From Pirellulales bacterium (lineage in GTDB: Bacteria > Planctomycetota > Planctomycetia > Pirellulales > JALHLM01): 7,525 nt of DNA. Shown here piece by piece: positions 1 through 7,053 of the stretch. The notes below the pieces were generated by a model that was given only the letters and a program-made list of their open reading frames with translations, was not told where the DNA came from and did not search any database. A program made the position numbers and the translations under genes. The DNA lies in assembly GCA_022844585.1 (NCBI GenBank), contig JALHLM010000300.1, forward strand, positions 1 to 7,525, in the 5' to 3' direction. Numbering within the stretch: position 1 is the stretch's first letter; each line of letters opens with the position of its first letter.

Positions 1-107
1 CCGACATCCTGGAAAGCGGCTTTCGCCCCGTCAGCGAATTGCTGGGAAACATCGACGGTTTCGAGACGTGGTCGAAGATTTGTTTGAAGGCGCTGTTCGC
101 AAGCTAG
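1..107 (+). CDS. C-terminal fragment, possible rhodanese-like domain protein
   Basis: This is the 3' end of a gene that begins outside the window. The reading frame starts at position 3 and runs 34 codons to a TAG at 105-107. The visible residues contain GFRPVSELLGNIDGFETWS. This resembles the last strand and helix of rhodanese-like domains, where a pattern like GF..V..L.GGIDAWS is common. The active-site cysteine loop would lie upstream, so catalytic competence cannot be judged. It ends 14 bases from the stop of the minus-strand DUF1501 gene, so the two are convergent and this gene is not part of that operon. The gap holds an 8-bp palindrome (114-121) but no obvious terminator with a T-tract. 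The reading frame is convincing; the family call rests on a short tail and is tentative. Confidence 0.55.
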   Translation, partial: DILESGFRPVSELLGNIDGFETWSKICLKALFAS

Positions 108-121
108 CGCCGTTGCCGGCA

Positions 122-1627
122 TCACGCCAGGACGTCCCGCACCACGTGTCCTTCCACGTCTGTCAGGCGGCGTTCCAGGCCGTTGTGGTAATAGGTCAGG
201 CGCTCGTGATCGAGGCCGAGTAGATGCAGAATCGTGGCGTGGAAGTCGTGGACTGTCACGATGTTCTCCACGGCGCGGTAGCCAAACTCATCGGTCGCAC
301 CATACGAGAACGGCGCTTTCACTCCGGCGCCGGCGAGCCAGCAGGTGAATCCTTCTGGATTGTGATCGCGTCCGCTGGCACCTTTTTGGAAGGTCGGCAT
401 GCGGCCAAATTCCGTGCAGAACACTACGAGCGTATCGCGCAACAGACCGCGTTGTTTGAGATCGCGCACCAGCGCCGCCGTCGGTTGGTCGAGCACGGGC
501 CCGTGCAGGTTGTATTGTTCTTCGATCGACTTGTGGCCGTCCCAGTTGCTGACGCCTTCGCCGCCGGTCTGATAGGCCCCGTTGAAGAGCTGCACAAAAC
601 GAACGCCGCGTTCCAATAGCCGTCGCGCGAGCAGACAATTCTTCGCATAGGCCGCTCTGAGCGGATTTTCGGCATCGTCCGCGCCGTACATCTTGAGCGT
701 CGTCGCGGACTCGGATGCCAGTTCGCTCACTTCGGGAATACTGAGTTGCATCCTGGCCGCCAATTCGTAGCTCGAAATCCGCGCGGCGAGTTCGCTGTCC
801 TCGGGGAACTTCTCTAAGTGACGTTCGTTCAATCGCTTCAAGAAGCTGCGGGCTTGATCGTCGCTGGCCGTGGAGATTCCCTCTGGACGCGCCAGGTTGC
901 GAATCGGTTTCGAGGTGTTGAAATCGGTTCCCTGATACGCCGCTGGCAGAAAGCCCGGGCCCCAGTTGTTGACTGAATTCTGCGGGGTGCCTCGCGGATC
1001 GGGGATTGCGACGTATGCCGGAAGGTTTTCATTCTCGGTGCCTAACGCGTAGGACGTCCACGCGCCGGCGCTCGGAAAGCCGTCCAGCGTCGAGCCCGTC
1101 GACATAAAGTTTTCGCCGGGGCCGTGCGTATTGGTTTTTCCTTTCAACGAGTGCAGGAAACAGATGTCGTCGGCGAGCGCGCCCAACTCCGGTAGCAGGT
1201 CCGACGTCATTTTGGCGCATTCGCCGCGCGGACGGAATTGCCAGGGGCTGCGCGTGATGTTTCCCTGCTCGCCCTGAAACGTGATCAACTTATCCGCGCC
1301 CGGGAGTGGCATCCCGTGGCGGTGGATCAGTTCCGGCTTGTAGTCGAACGTATCGAGGTGACTGCACGCGCCGGAACAAAAGATCACGACGACGCGTTTC
1401 GCCGGCGCCGGAAAGTGCGGCGCGCGTGCCGCGAATGGATGCTGCGGCTCGATCATTGGGCGCAGCGGCGATTTTCCGCTGACCGTGCCCTCCGGCGACT
1501 GCGCTAGCAACAACCCTTGTTCCGCCAGCAACATCGACAGCGCAATGCCGCTCAGGCCGGTGGCCGCGTGATTGAGAAAGGCTCGCCGATTCAGCAGATG
1601 ACGGCCGGCGAGCTCGTGGGAAGGCAT
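122..1627 (-). CDS. DUF1501 family protein (alkaline phosphatase/sulfatase-like), Tat-exported
   Basis: Complete 501-residue protein. DUF1501 (PF07394) proteins belong to the alkaline phosphatase-like superfamily; their substrate is not established. The N-terminus has a twin-arginine signal: Arg14-Arg15 followed by AFL and a hydrophobic stretch (about 22-43), predicting folded export by Tat. Family landmarks in order: KRVVVIFCSGACSHLDTFD (77-95, the first metal-site-like strand and loop), THGPGENFMSTG (167-178), TEFGRMP (405-411), GRDHN (419-423), TDEFGYRAVEN (445-455) and HDFHATILHLLGLDH (460-474). An upstream in-frame ATG at 1693 would add 22 residues that overlap the preceding gene and lack family character. 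I chose 1627 because it places the Tat motif at the usual distance. There is no clear Shine-Dalgarno, only GAAAG a few bases upstream. It lies 43 bases after the cytochrome-domain gene and is probably cotranscribed with it. The stop is TGA. Confidence 0.93.
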   Translation of the reverse strand: MPSHELAGRHLLNRRAFLNHAATGLSGIALSMLLAEQGLLLAQSPEGTVSGKSPLRPMIEPQHPFAARAPHFPAPAKRVVVIFCSGACSHLDTFDYKPELIHRHGMPLPGADKLITFQGEQGNITRSPWQFRPRGECAKMTSDLLPELGALADDICFLHSLKGKTNTHGPGENFMSTGSTLDGFPSAGAWTSYALGTENENLPAYVAIPDPRGTPQNSVNNWGPGFLPAAYQGTDFNTSKPIRNLARPEGISTASDDQARSFLKRLNERHLEKFPEDSELAARISSYELAARMQLSIPEVSELASESATTLKMYGADDAENPLRAAYAKNCLLARRLLERGVRFVQLFNGAYQTGGEGVSNWDGHKSIEEQYNLHGPVLDQPTAALVRDLKQRGLLRDTLVVFCTEFGRMPTFQKGASGRDHNPEGFTCWLAGAGVKAPFSYGATDEFGYRAVENIVTVHDFHATILHLLGLDHERLTYYHNGLERRLTDVEGHVVRDVLA

Positions 1628-1670
1628 GATGGTATCTTTCGTGGTTGCATGCGCTCGCGCGCTGCCGGAA

Positions 1671-4451
1671 CTACTGCAGGAACACCAACTCATTGCTATT
1701 CAGCATCGCTCGACAGAACGCGTTCAGTCCTGCGGTGGCGATAAACTCTCGCGACTCGGTCAATTCATCGCCGTTGGGTGCGCGGCCAAAGCACAGCCAA
1801 TAGGCGCGCGTTACTTGCTTGGCCTGGTCCTCGCCGCATTCGCGTTCCAGCCGCGCGGCGAACAGCTCCGCTTGCTGCAGGATGAAGGGGCTGTTGAACA
1901 GATTGAGCGCCTGAAGCGGGGTCGTCGAACGATTGCGGCGCGGCACCGAGCTCGCGGCGTCTGGGCAGTCGAACACGCCGAACACTGATTCCCGTTCCAG
2001 CCGCACCTTCGTCATGTAAACCATGCGCCGCCAGTCCGCCGGCCCATACGTTTTTTTCGGAAAGTAGTGCCGCACGTTCTCCAGCTCCACTTCGAAGGCG
2101 CTGAAGCCTGGGCCGTACATCGTCGGATCCAGCACGCCGCTCACAGTGAGAATGCTATCTCGAATTGGCTCCGCGTCTAAGCGCCGCGGCGGGAATCGCC
2201 ACCACCACTCTGTCGCAGCGTCGACCGTGTGCGCCTCTTTGCTTGGTCGGCTGCTTTGCTGATAGGTGGCTGAGGTCAAAATCAGCCGATGCAGATGTTT
2301 CAACGACCAGTGATTTTCCCGCAACTCGCTCGCCAGCCAATCGAGCAACTCCGGATGCGTGGGACGCGCGCCGGCCAATCCAAAATCGTTGGGCGTGCTG
2401 ACAATGCCCTTGCCGAAGTGAAACTGCCAGATGCGATTCGCCATCACGCGCGCCGTGAGCGGATTCTCCGGCGAAGCAATCCACTGCGCCAGCGCCAAGC
2501 GGCGCTGCTGCTCTGGCGCGTCGTCGGCGAGCGACAGTTTCCCGAGGGACGCGATCGTACCTGGCGCGACCGCTTCGCGTGGCTCGCGGGGTTCGCCGCG
2601 GAACAGGCGATGCGTCGGCCCCGGCTGCTCGAACGCGCCGGCATAAACGTTCCCGGCCGCGCGTAGCTCTTCGATGTATCGTTGGCACTCCTGCAAATCT
2701 TTCAGCAGCACGCGGCCCACGGTGGCCTGGTTGCTGGGAAGGCGTTCGAAATCATACTCCGGCTCAGCTGGGCCGTCTTCCGCATACGGCATCCGATCCG
2801 CCGACGATGCCACTTCGGTCCATTGCCCCGGCTCGACAGCCACTTCAATCCGGTATTCCGTCGGCAGCCGATCTTCAAATTGCCCTTCGCGGTCGCGCGA
2901 CCACACAATGTGTTGAATGCTCGCCTCTTGGGGCAACTCGATTTGCACCCAGCCTGCGCCGGCCTCGTTCGAGATCCAGCTATGCGAGTTGCCGTGTAGC
3001 CCGTCGTGAACGTGCTCCAGCCGATGAATCGAATAGCCTGGAAGCGCACTCGAACACTTCGCCTTGGCACCGGCGCTCGCCAGCGCGACATTCGTCGTAC
3101 CGCTGTACACTTCCAGCTCATCCAGGCAGGGTTCCGACGAGTTTGTCGCGAGCACCGTAAAGCGGATGTAGCGGGCCGGAAGCGGAGCAAAGTCTTCTTC
3201 GTTGCCGCGTGGATTGACGCTGGCACGTGACCGTTGGGCGTGCTTGAGGAACGGATGGAGTTGCGTGCGCAACTCCTTCGCGCGCGCTTCCAGTCGAGTG
3301 ATTTCTTGCAACTGCGGTTCCGCCAGCGGCAGGCTGCGCTCGCCGTGTTGCACGCCGGCGAAGATTGCTTGCAACGCGTAGTAATCGGTCTGTCGAATCG
3401 GGTCGAACTTGTGATTGTGGCACCGCGCGCAACCCACGGTCAGTCCTAGAAACGCCGTGCTCGTCGTGCCGAGCATGTCGTCCAGTTCGTTTTGCCGCTG
3501 CATCAACGTGAGATTCACGTCTGGGCTTTTCACCAGATCGTACGGCCCGGCCACCAGATACGCCGTTGCTTCCGGTGCGCCGAGAGAGTCTCCCGCCAAT
3601 TGCTCCATTAAGAACTGATCGTAGGGTTTGTCGTCATTGAGCGAACGGATGACGTAGTCGCGATACGGCCAGGCGCGCGGACGTTCTCGATTGGTTTCGA
3701 AGCCGTTAGTCTCGGCGAAGCGCACCAGGTCCAGCCAGTAACTCGCCCAGCGTTCCCCATAGCGAGGGTCCGCCAGCAACTTGTTAATCAGGCGCGCCAT
3801 TGCATTCGGCCGCTCATCCACGGCAAACGCCTGCACCGCCTCTGGAGTCGGCGGCACGCCGAGCAGATCGAGATACATCCGGCGAATCAGTTCCGCCCGC
3901 GTCGCCGGCGGATTCGGCGTGAGTCCATGCTGCCGTAGCCCTTGCAACACATATGCGTCGATGGGATTGGCGCCCCAGTTAGCGTCGATCGTGGGCGGCA
4001 CAACACCTTGCAGCGGTTGGAACGACCAATGACTCGGCCGGACAATCGTGTCGGCTGTGTTTGGTTGGTCGGCATCCGGCGTGACAGCGCCTTGATCGAT
4101 CCAATCGCGCAACAATTCGATTTCTTCCGCCGTGAGCCGATCGGCCTCGTCGGGCGGCATGAATTTGCCGGCCTGTTGACCGCTGACGAGTTGAATCAAG
4201 TGGCTCTGCTCGGCGTTGCCGGGAAGAATTGCCGGCTCGCCCGAGTCTCCGCCCGCAAGCAGCGAAGCGCGCTGGTCCAACCGCAAATGGCTTTCCTGGG
4301 CGTCGGCCCCGTGGCAGTCGAAGCACTTCGCTTGCAGCAGCGGCCCAACCTGCGTCGCGTAATCCACGCCGTCCGACGCGGAGGCCTCTTGAACGCTGAG
4401 TGCGCCCACGATCCAGCAGCCGACGCTGAGCCAGCGAATGAGCTTAGGCAT
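1671..4451 (-). CDS. Planctomycete cytochrome c (PSCyt1)-DUF1549-discoidin-DUF1553 protein
   Basis: Complete 926-residue exported multidomain protein. Residues 1-26 form a Sec-type signal peptide ending near ASAS. PSCyt1 (PF07635) covers about 30-120, with heme motif C43-F-D-C46-H47 and a candidate distal Met in MPP (98-100). PSCyt2/DUF1549 (PF07583) covers about 160-370, with the hallmarks YGERWASYWLD (231-241) and a second CxxCH, C341-A-R-C344-H345, followed by NHKFDPI. Next come a charged helical stretch (about 380-405) and a discoidin-like F5/8 type C domain (about 425-550: ARYIRF, NVALASAGAKA, GWVQIELP, WSRDREGQF, YRIEVAV, WTEVASS). PSD1/DUF1553 (PF07587) covers about 645-905 (NPLTARVMANRIWQFHFG, PTHPELLDWLA, RRLDAEPIRDS, TTPLQALNLFNS). 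The frame is open upstream to 5030, but those 193 codons overlap the divergent gene and its promoter. Met at 4451 directly precedes the signal peptide. Heme binding is predicted from motifs; the reaction is unknown. The discoidin domain suggests carbohydrate or surface binding (inference). Confidence 0.95.
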   Translation of the reverse strand: MPKLIRWLSVGCWIVGALSVQEASASDGVDYATQVGPLLQAKCFDCHGADAQESHLRLDQRASLLAGGDSGEPAILPGNAEQSHLIQLVSGQQAGKFMPPDEADRLTAEEIELLRDWIDQGAVTPDADQPNTADTIVRPSHWSFQPLQGVVPPTIDANWGANPIDAYVLQGLRQHGLTPNPPATRAELIRRMYLDLLGVPPTPEAVQAFAVDERPNAMARLINKLLADPRYGERWASYWLDLVRFAETNGFETNRERPRAWPYRDYVIRSLNDDKPYDQFLMEQLAGDSLGAPEATAYLVAGPYDLVKSPDVNLTLMQRQNELDDMLGTTSTAFLGLTVGCARCHNHKFDPIRQTDYYALQAIFAGVQHGERSLPLAEPQLQEITRLEARAKELRTQLHPFLKHAQRSRASVNPRGNEEDFAPLPARYIRFTVLATNSSEPCLDELEVYSGTTNVALASAGAKAKCSSALPGYSIHRLEHVHDGLHGNSHSWISNEAGAGWVQIELPQEASIQHIVWSRDREGQFEDRLPTEYRIEVAVEPGQWTEVASSADRMPYAEDGPAEPEYDFERLPSNQATVGRVLLKDLQECQRYIEELRAAGNVYAGAFEQPGPTHRLFRGEPREPREAVAPGTIASLGKLSLADDAPEQQRRLALAQWIASPENPLTARVMANRIWQFHFGKGIVSTPNDFGLAGARPTHPELLDWLASELRENHWSLKHLHRLILTSATYQQSSRPSKEAHTVDAATEWWWRFPPRRLDAEPIRDSILTVSGVLDPTMYGPGFSAFEVELENVRHYFPKKTYGPADWRRMVYMTKVRLERESVFGVFDCPDAASSVPRRNRSTTPLQALNLFNSPFILQQAELFAARLERECGEDQAKQVTRAYWLCFGRAPNGDELTESREFIATAGLNAFCRAMLNSNELVFLQ

Positions 4452-4521
4452 GATCTGGCGAGGCTCGCGAAGAAAACGTACGCGTCGCGACAGGGGTTTG
4501 CCGGTCGGGCGGTGTTTCAAG

Positions 4522-4549
4522 ATTACACAGATCGATGGCCTGGCCGCAA
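4522..4549 (-). promoter_or_regulatory. Weak candidate sigma-70 promoter for the minus-strand operon
   Basis: Read on the minus strand, TTGCGG (4549-4544) is followed after 16 bases by TGTAAT (4527-4522). The -10 matches the TATAAT consensus at five of six positions; the -35 matches only its TTG. Transcription would begin near 4515, giving a leader of about 64 bases before the ATG at 4451. It sits in the least GC-rich part of the intergenic region, which supports the call a little. Chance occurrence cannot be excluded. Confidence 0.3.
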
Positions 4550-4612
4550 CCTGCCGCGCTCCTTGGCGACGGCCAACAAGGCGATTCCTGGTGGGCCGGG
4601 CCGCGACCGGTG

Positions 4613-4621
4613 TGTTATACT
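4613..4621 (+). promoter_or_regulatory. Extended -10 promoter candidate for the plus-strand operon
   Basis: The bases TGTTATACT form an extended -10 element: TG, one base, then TATACT (4616-4621), which matches TATAAT at five of six positions. No convincing -35 hexamer lies 16-18 bases upstream (the sequence there is GGGCCG-like), as expected for extended -10 promoters that depend less on -35 contacts. Transcription would begin near 4628, leaving a leader of about 41 bases before the ATG at 4669. It is the only AT-rich hexamer in this GC-rich stretch. Confidence 0.5.
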
Positions 4622-4668
4622 GCACGTCCCGCCTGACGCCCTCCCGGATCGCCACCGAGTCGCCTCCG

Positions 4669-6975
4669 ATGAAGCGATTGCTCCTGCTCATCATCTTGCC
4701 CGCCGCCCTGCTCCACGCGAGCGCCGCGGTCGCGGCGGGGCCGGACTTTCGCGACGATGTGCTGCCGCTGCTTAAGCTGCATTGCGTCCGCTGCCATGGC
4801 CCGGCCAAACAAGAAGGCGAGCTGAACCTCAGCCTAGCAACGGCCATCGCGCGCGGCGGCGAGAACGGGGCGGCGATCAACGCGGCGGAAGGCTTGTCGA
4901 GCCTGCTCTGGCAGCGCGTTGAAGCCAATGAGATGCCGCCGGAGGAGCCGCTTCCCGACGAGGCGAAGCTGATTCTGAAACAATGGCTCGAAGCCGGCGC
5001 GACGGGTCTGCCGTCGGAAGTTTCACCCAAACCAGACGGCGACGAACACTGGGCTTATCAACCGCTACAGCCTTCGGAACCGCCTGCGCCGCACGACGCG
5101 TCGCACGTCAAGAATGACATCGATCGCTTTATTCAGTCCATGCTGGAGTCGCGAGGATTGTCGATCGCCCCCGAAGCCGACCGCGTTACGCTGATTCGGC
5201 GCGTCGCCTTCGACTTGACCGGTCTGCCGCCCACGCCTGACGAAATCGCGGCTTTCGTGAACGATAGCGACGATCGCGCCTATGAAGCCATGGTCGACCG
5301 CTATCTCGCTTCGCCCCACTACGGCGAGCGTTGGGGCAAGTACTGGCTCGACGCCGCTGGCTACGCCGATTCCAACGGCTACTTCAACGCCGACACCGAT
5401 CGCCCGCACGCCTTTCGCTACCGCGATTGGGTGATCAACGCCGTCAATGCGGACCAACCGTTCGACGCATTTCTGCACGCACAACTCGCTGGCGACACGA
5501 TCGCGGGCTACAAACCTGGCAGGGACGTCACGCCGGAAATGTTGCCGCTGCTAGCCGCGACGCATTTCTTGCGCAACAGCCCCGACGGCACCGACAGCAG
5601 CGACGGCAACGACGACGAACGCCGCGCCGATAAATACGCTGTCCTCGAAGGTTCGGTCCAAATCATGGGATCCGCGCTCTTCGGCATCACGACTCAATGC
5701 GCCCGCTGCCACGACCACAAGTTCGAGCCGTTCGCGCAGCGCGATTACTACCAACTGCAAGCGATCCTTTTCCCGGCTTTCAACGTCGAAAACTGGATTT
5801 ATCCCAAGGATCGCCACCTACCTGCCGCCGACACCGCAACCATTCGCGTCTGGGAAGCGGAACACCCGCTGCCGCCGGAGACGGAGAACGCCGAGGACAA
5901 ACCCGACCCGCGTGTACGTCTCGCGGAAGCCTTCGGCGAATTGGCGTTCGTCGCCGACAGCGACGCGCCGGCCGCCGCGCCGCTACTGGAACGCGGCGAC
6001 TACAAATCCCCGGGCGACCAACTCCCCGCCGCCGCGCCGAGCATGGTCTCCGAGCCCAGCAATCCGGCCGATCTCACTGCGTGTGAGTCCACGGGCGCGA
6101 ACAGCGCTCGCCTGCGTTTCGCCCACTGGCTGACCCAACCTGACTCCCGCGCCGCCGCGCTTCTTGCCCGCGTGACCGTGAACCGCTGGTGGGCGCACCA
6201 CTTCGGCGCCGGCATCGTCGCCACGCCCGAAAACCTTGGCTACTCCGGCGCGGCGCCGACGCATCCTGAGTTACTTGACCACCTCGCCGGTGAATTCATT
6301 CGCCAAGGCTGGAGCGCGAAAGCGCTGCATCGCCTCATCCTGAATTCGGCGGCTTATCGACAAGTTAGCACGATCGATCCTGCCGCCGTCGAAAAAGATC
6401 CCGACGCCAAGCTGCTCTCGCGCTTTGCGCTCCAACGTCTCGACGCCGAAGCGATTCGCGACGCGATGCTGGCCATCTCCGGAGAACTCGACACGACCGC
6501 AGGCGGGCCGTACATTCCGACGACGCGCGCCGCGGACGGCGACGTTGTTGTGGCCGCCGACGTCCCCGGCGCGAACCGTCGCAGCATTTATCTTCAGCAA
6601 CGCCGCACGCAGGTCGTGGGGATGCTCGACGTCTTCGACGCCCCGTCGCTGGTCACCAATTGCACCCAGCGCGTGCAGACCACGATTCCGCTGCAATCGT
6701 TGAAACTGCTCAATTCCGAGTTCGTCGGCCAGCGCGCCGCGGCGCTTGCCAAGCGCACCGCGCTCGACTGTACCGCCAACCCGACAGCGCGTCTGCAACA
6801 ATGCTTTCTCCTCGCGTGGGGCCGCGCGCCGACGTCCCAAGAGGCCGAATCTGCGCAAGCGTTCCTCGATCAACAACCTGGATCGTATCCTGATCGCGTC
6901 GATGCCGCCGAGCTCGCCTGGGCCGACCTTTGCCAGGCGCTACTCGCCAGCAACGCGTTTCTCTACATTCACTGA
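4669..6975 (+). CDS. Planctomycete cytochrome c (PSCyt1)-DUF1549-DUF1553 protein
   Basis: Complete 768-residue exported protein, paralogous to the divergent minus-strand gene. A Sec signal peptide spans about 1-23 (MKRLLLLIILPAALLHASAA, then VAAG). PSCyt1 covers about 25-112, with heme motif C39-V-R-C42-H43 and candidate distal Met in MPP (89-91). DUF1549/PSCyt2 covers about 147-370, with YGERWGKYWLDAAGYADSNG (218-237) and a second CxxCH, C344-A-R-C347-H348, followed by DHKFEPF. DUF1553/PSD1 covers about 481-735 (TVNRWWAHHFGAGIVATPEN, PTHPELLDHLA, QRLDAEAIRDAM, TTIPLQSLKLLNSEF). The linker between the last two domains is only about 110 residues, against about 275 in the paralogue, and has no discoidin domain. 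It keeps the family's LLERGDYKSPGD segment (439-450). The frame is open back to an ATG at 4438, but that extension lacks family character and crosses the divergent promoter. The ATG at 4669 starts the signal peptide. Two hemes are predicted; the reaction is unknown. A DUF1501 gene follows. Confidence 0.95.
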   Translation: MKRLLLLIILPAALLHASAAVAAGPDFRDDVLPLLKLHCVRCHGPAKQEGELNLSLATAIARGGENGAAINAAEGLSSLLWQRVEANEMPPEEPLPDEAKLILKQWLEAGATGLPSEVSPKPDGDEHWAYQPLQPSEPPAPHDASHVKNDIDRFIQSMLESRGLSIAPEADRVTLIRRVAFDLTGLPPTPDEIAAFVNDSDDRAYEAMVDRYLASPHYGERWGKYWLDAAGYADSNGYFNADTDRPHAFRYRDWVINAVNADQPFDAFLHAQLAGDTIAGYKPGRDVTPEMLPLLAATHFLRNSPDGTDSSDGNDDERRADKYAVLEGSVQIMGSALFGITTQCARCHDHKFEPFAQRDYYQLQAILFPAFNVENWIYPKDRHLPAADTATIRVWEAEHPLPPETENAEDKPDPRVRLAEAFGELAFVADSDAPAAAPLLERGDYKSPGDQLPAAAPSMVSEPSNPADLTACESTGANSARLRFAHWLTQPDSRAAALLARVTVNRWWAHHFGAGIVATPENLGYSGAAPTHPELLDHLAGEFIRQGWSAKALHRLILNSAAYRQVSTIDPAAVEKDPDAKLLSRFALQRLDAEAIRDAMLAISGELDTTAGGPYIPTTRAADGDVVVAADVPGANRRSIYLQQRRTQVVGMLDVFDAPSLVTNCTQRVQTTIPLQSLKLLNSEFVGQRAAALAKRTALDCTANPTARLQQCFLLAWGRAPTSQEAESAQAFLDQQPGSYPDRVDAAELAWADLCQALLASNAFLYIH

Positions 6976-7009
6976 TTGCAACGATGCTCTGCTCGGAAAC
7001 ACACATCGG

Positions 7010-7040
7010 GTGCCACTGGCGGCTCGTCCGCCAGTGCCGG
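7010..7040 (+). repeat. Inverted repeat (hairpin) in operon spacer
   Basis: CACTGGCGG (7014-7022) and CCGCCAGTG (7028-7036) are perfect reverse complements of nine bases around a five-base loop, CTCGT. Past one C-C mismatch (7013/7037) the stem could extend by G7012-C7038 and a T-G wobble (7011/7039). No T-tract follows, so it does not look like an intrinsic terminator. It lies in the 78-base spacer between the PSCyt1 gene and the DUF1501 gene, 17 bases before the latter's ATG. It resembles short palindromic repeats that I recall being scattered through planctomycete intergenic regions, but with only one copy in the window, repeat membership is inference. Confidence 0.7.
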
Positions 7041-7042
7041 AG
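7039..7042 (+). promoter_or_regulatory. Possible ribosome binding site of the second DUF1501 gene
   Basis: GGAG lies 11 bases before the ATG at 7054, a slightly long but usable spacing. It begins three bases after the perfect stem of the hairpin ends, so stem extension or a protein bound to the hairpin could affect access to it (inference). It is the best Shine-Dalgarno-like match before any start codon in the window. Confidence 0.35.
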
Positions 7043-7053
7043 TTGACGCCGCA

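Larger units (their letters stand above)
4452..4668. promoter_or_regulatory. Divergent intergenic promoter region between two paralogous operons
   Basis: These 217 bases separate the start codons of the two head-to-head PSCyt1 genes and must hold the promoters of both operons unless transcription reads in from further off. The plus-strand gene has a strong extended -10 candidate near its end of the region; the minus-strand gene has a weaker -35/-10 pair in the middle. The minus-side half also holds clustered short palindromes: TCGCGA at 4465-4470 and again at 4485-4490, exactly 20 bases apart, with CGTACG (4477-4482) between them. Neither start codon has a recognisable Shine-Dalgarno sequence, which is common in Planctomycetes. 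No RNA gene or small ORF with coding character was seen here. Confidence 0.7.

Noticed and set aside
108..121. Possible bidirectional terminator between the convergent genes
   Set aside because: Only an 8-bp palindrome (TGCCGGCA) with no loop and no T-tract on either side.
2579..3160. 193-codon open frame on the plus strand
   Set aside because: It is antisense to the linker and discoidin part of the minus-strand gene, with a composition typical of a shadow frame.
4501..4610. Seven-base inverted repeat CCGGTCG (4501-4507) / CGACCGG (4604-4610) in the divergent promoter
   Set aside because: The arms are short and about 96 bases apart in GC-rich DNA; chance is the simpler explanation.
4438..4668. 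77-codon N-terminal extension of the plus-strand PSCyt1 gene
   Set aside because: It is Arg-rich, crosses the intergenic region and the extended -10 element, and precedes a normal signal peptide starting at 4669.
3942..4775. 277-codon open frame on the plus strand
   Set aside because: It lies antisense to the PSCyt1 domain of the minus-strand gene and crosses both start regions; no family motif is visible. It is a by-product of GC-rich codon use.
4452..5030. 193-codon N-terminal extension of the minus-strand PSCyt1 gene, open without a stop up to 5030
   Set aside because: It overlaps the well-supported signal peptide and PSCyt1 domain of the divergent gene in an antisense frame, and the true signal peptide begins at 4451.
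6271..6876. 201-codon open frame on the minus strand
   Set aside because: It is antisense to the DUF1553 domain, rich in Arg and Gly, and has no recognisable motif.
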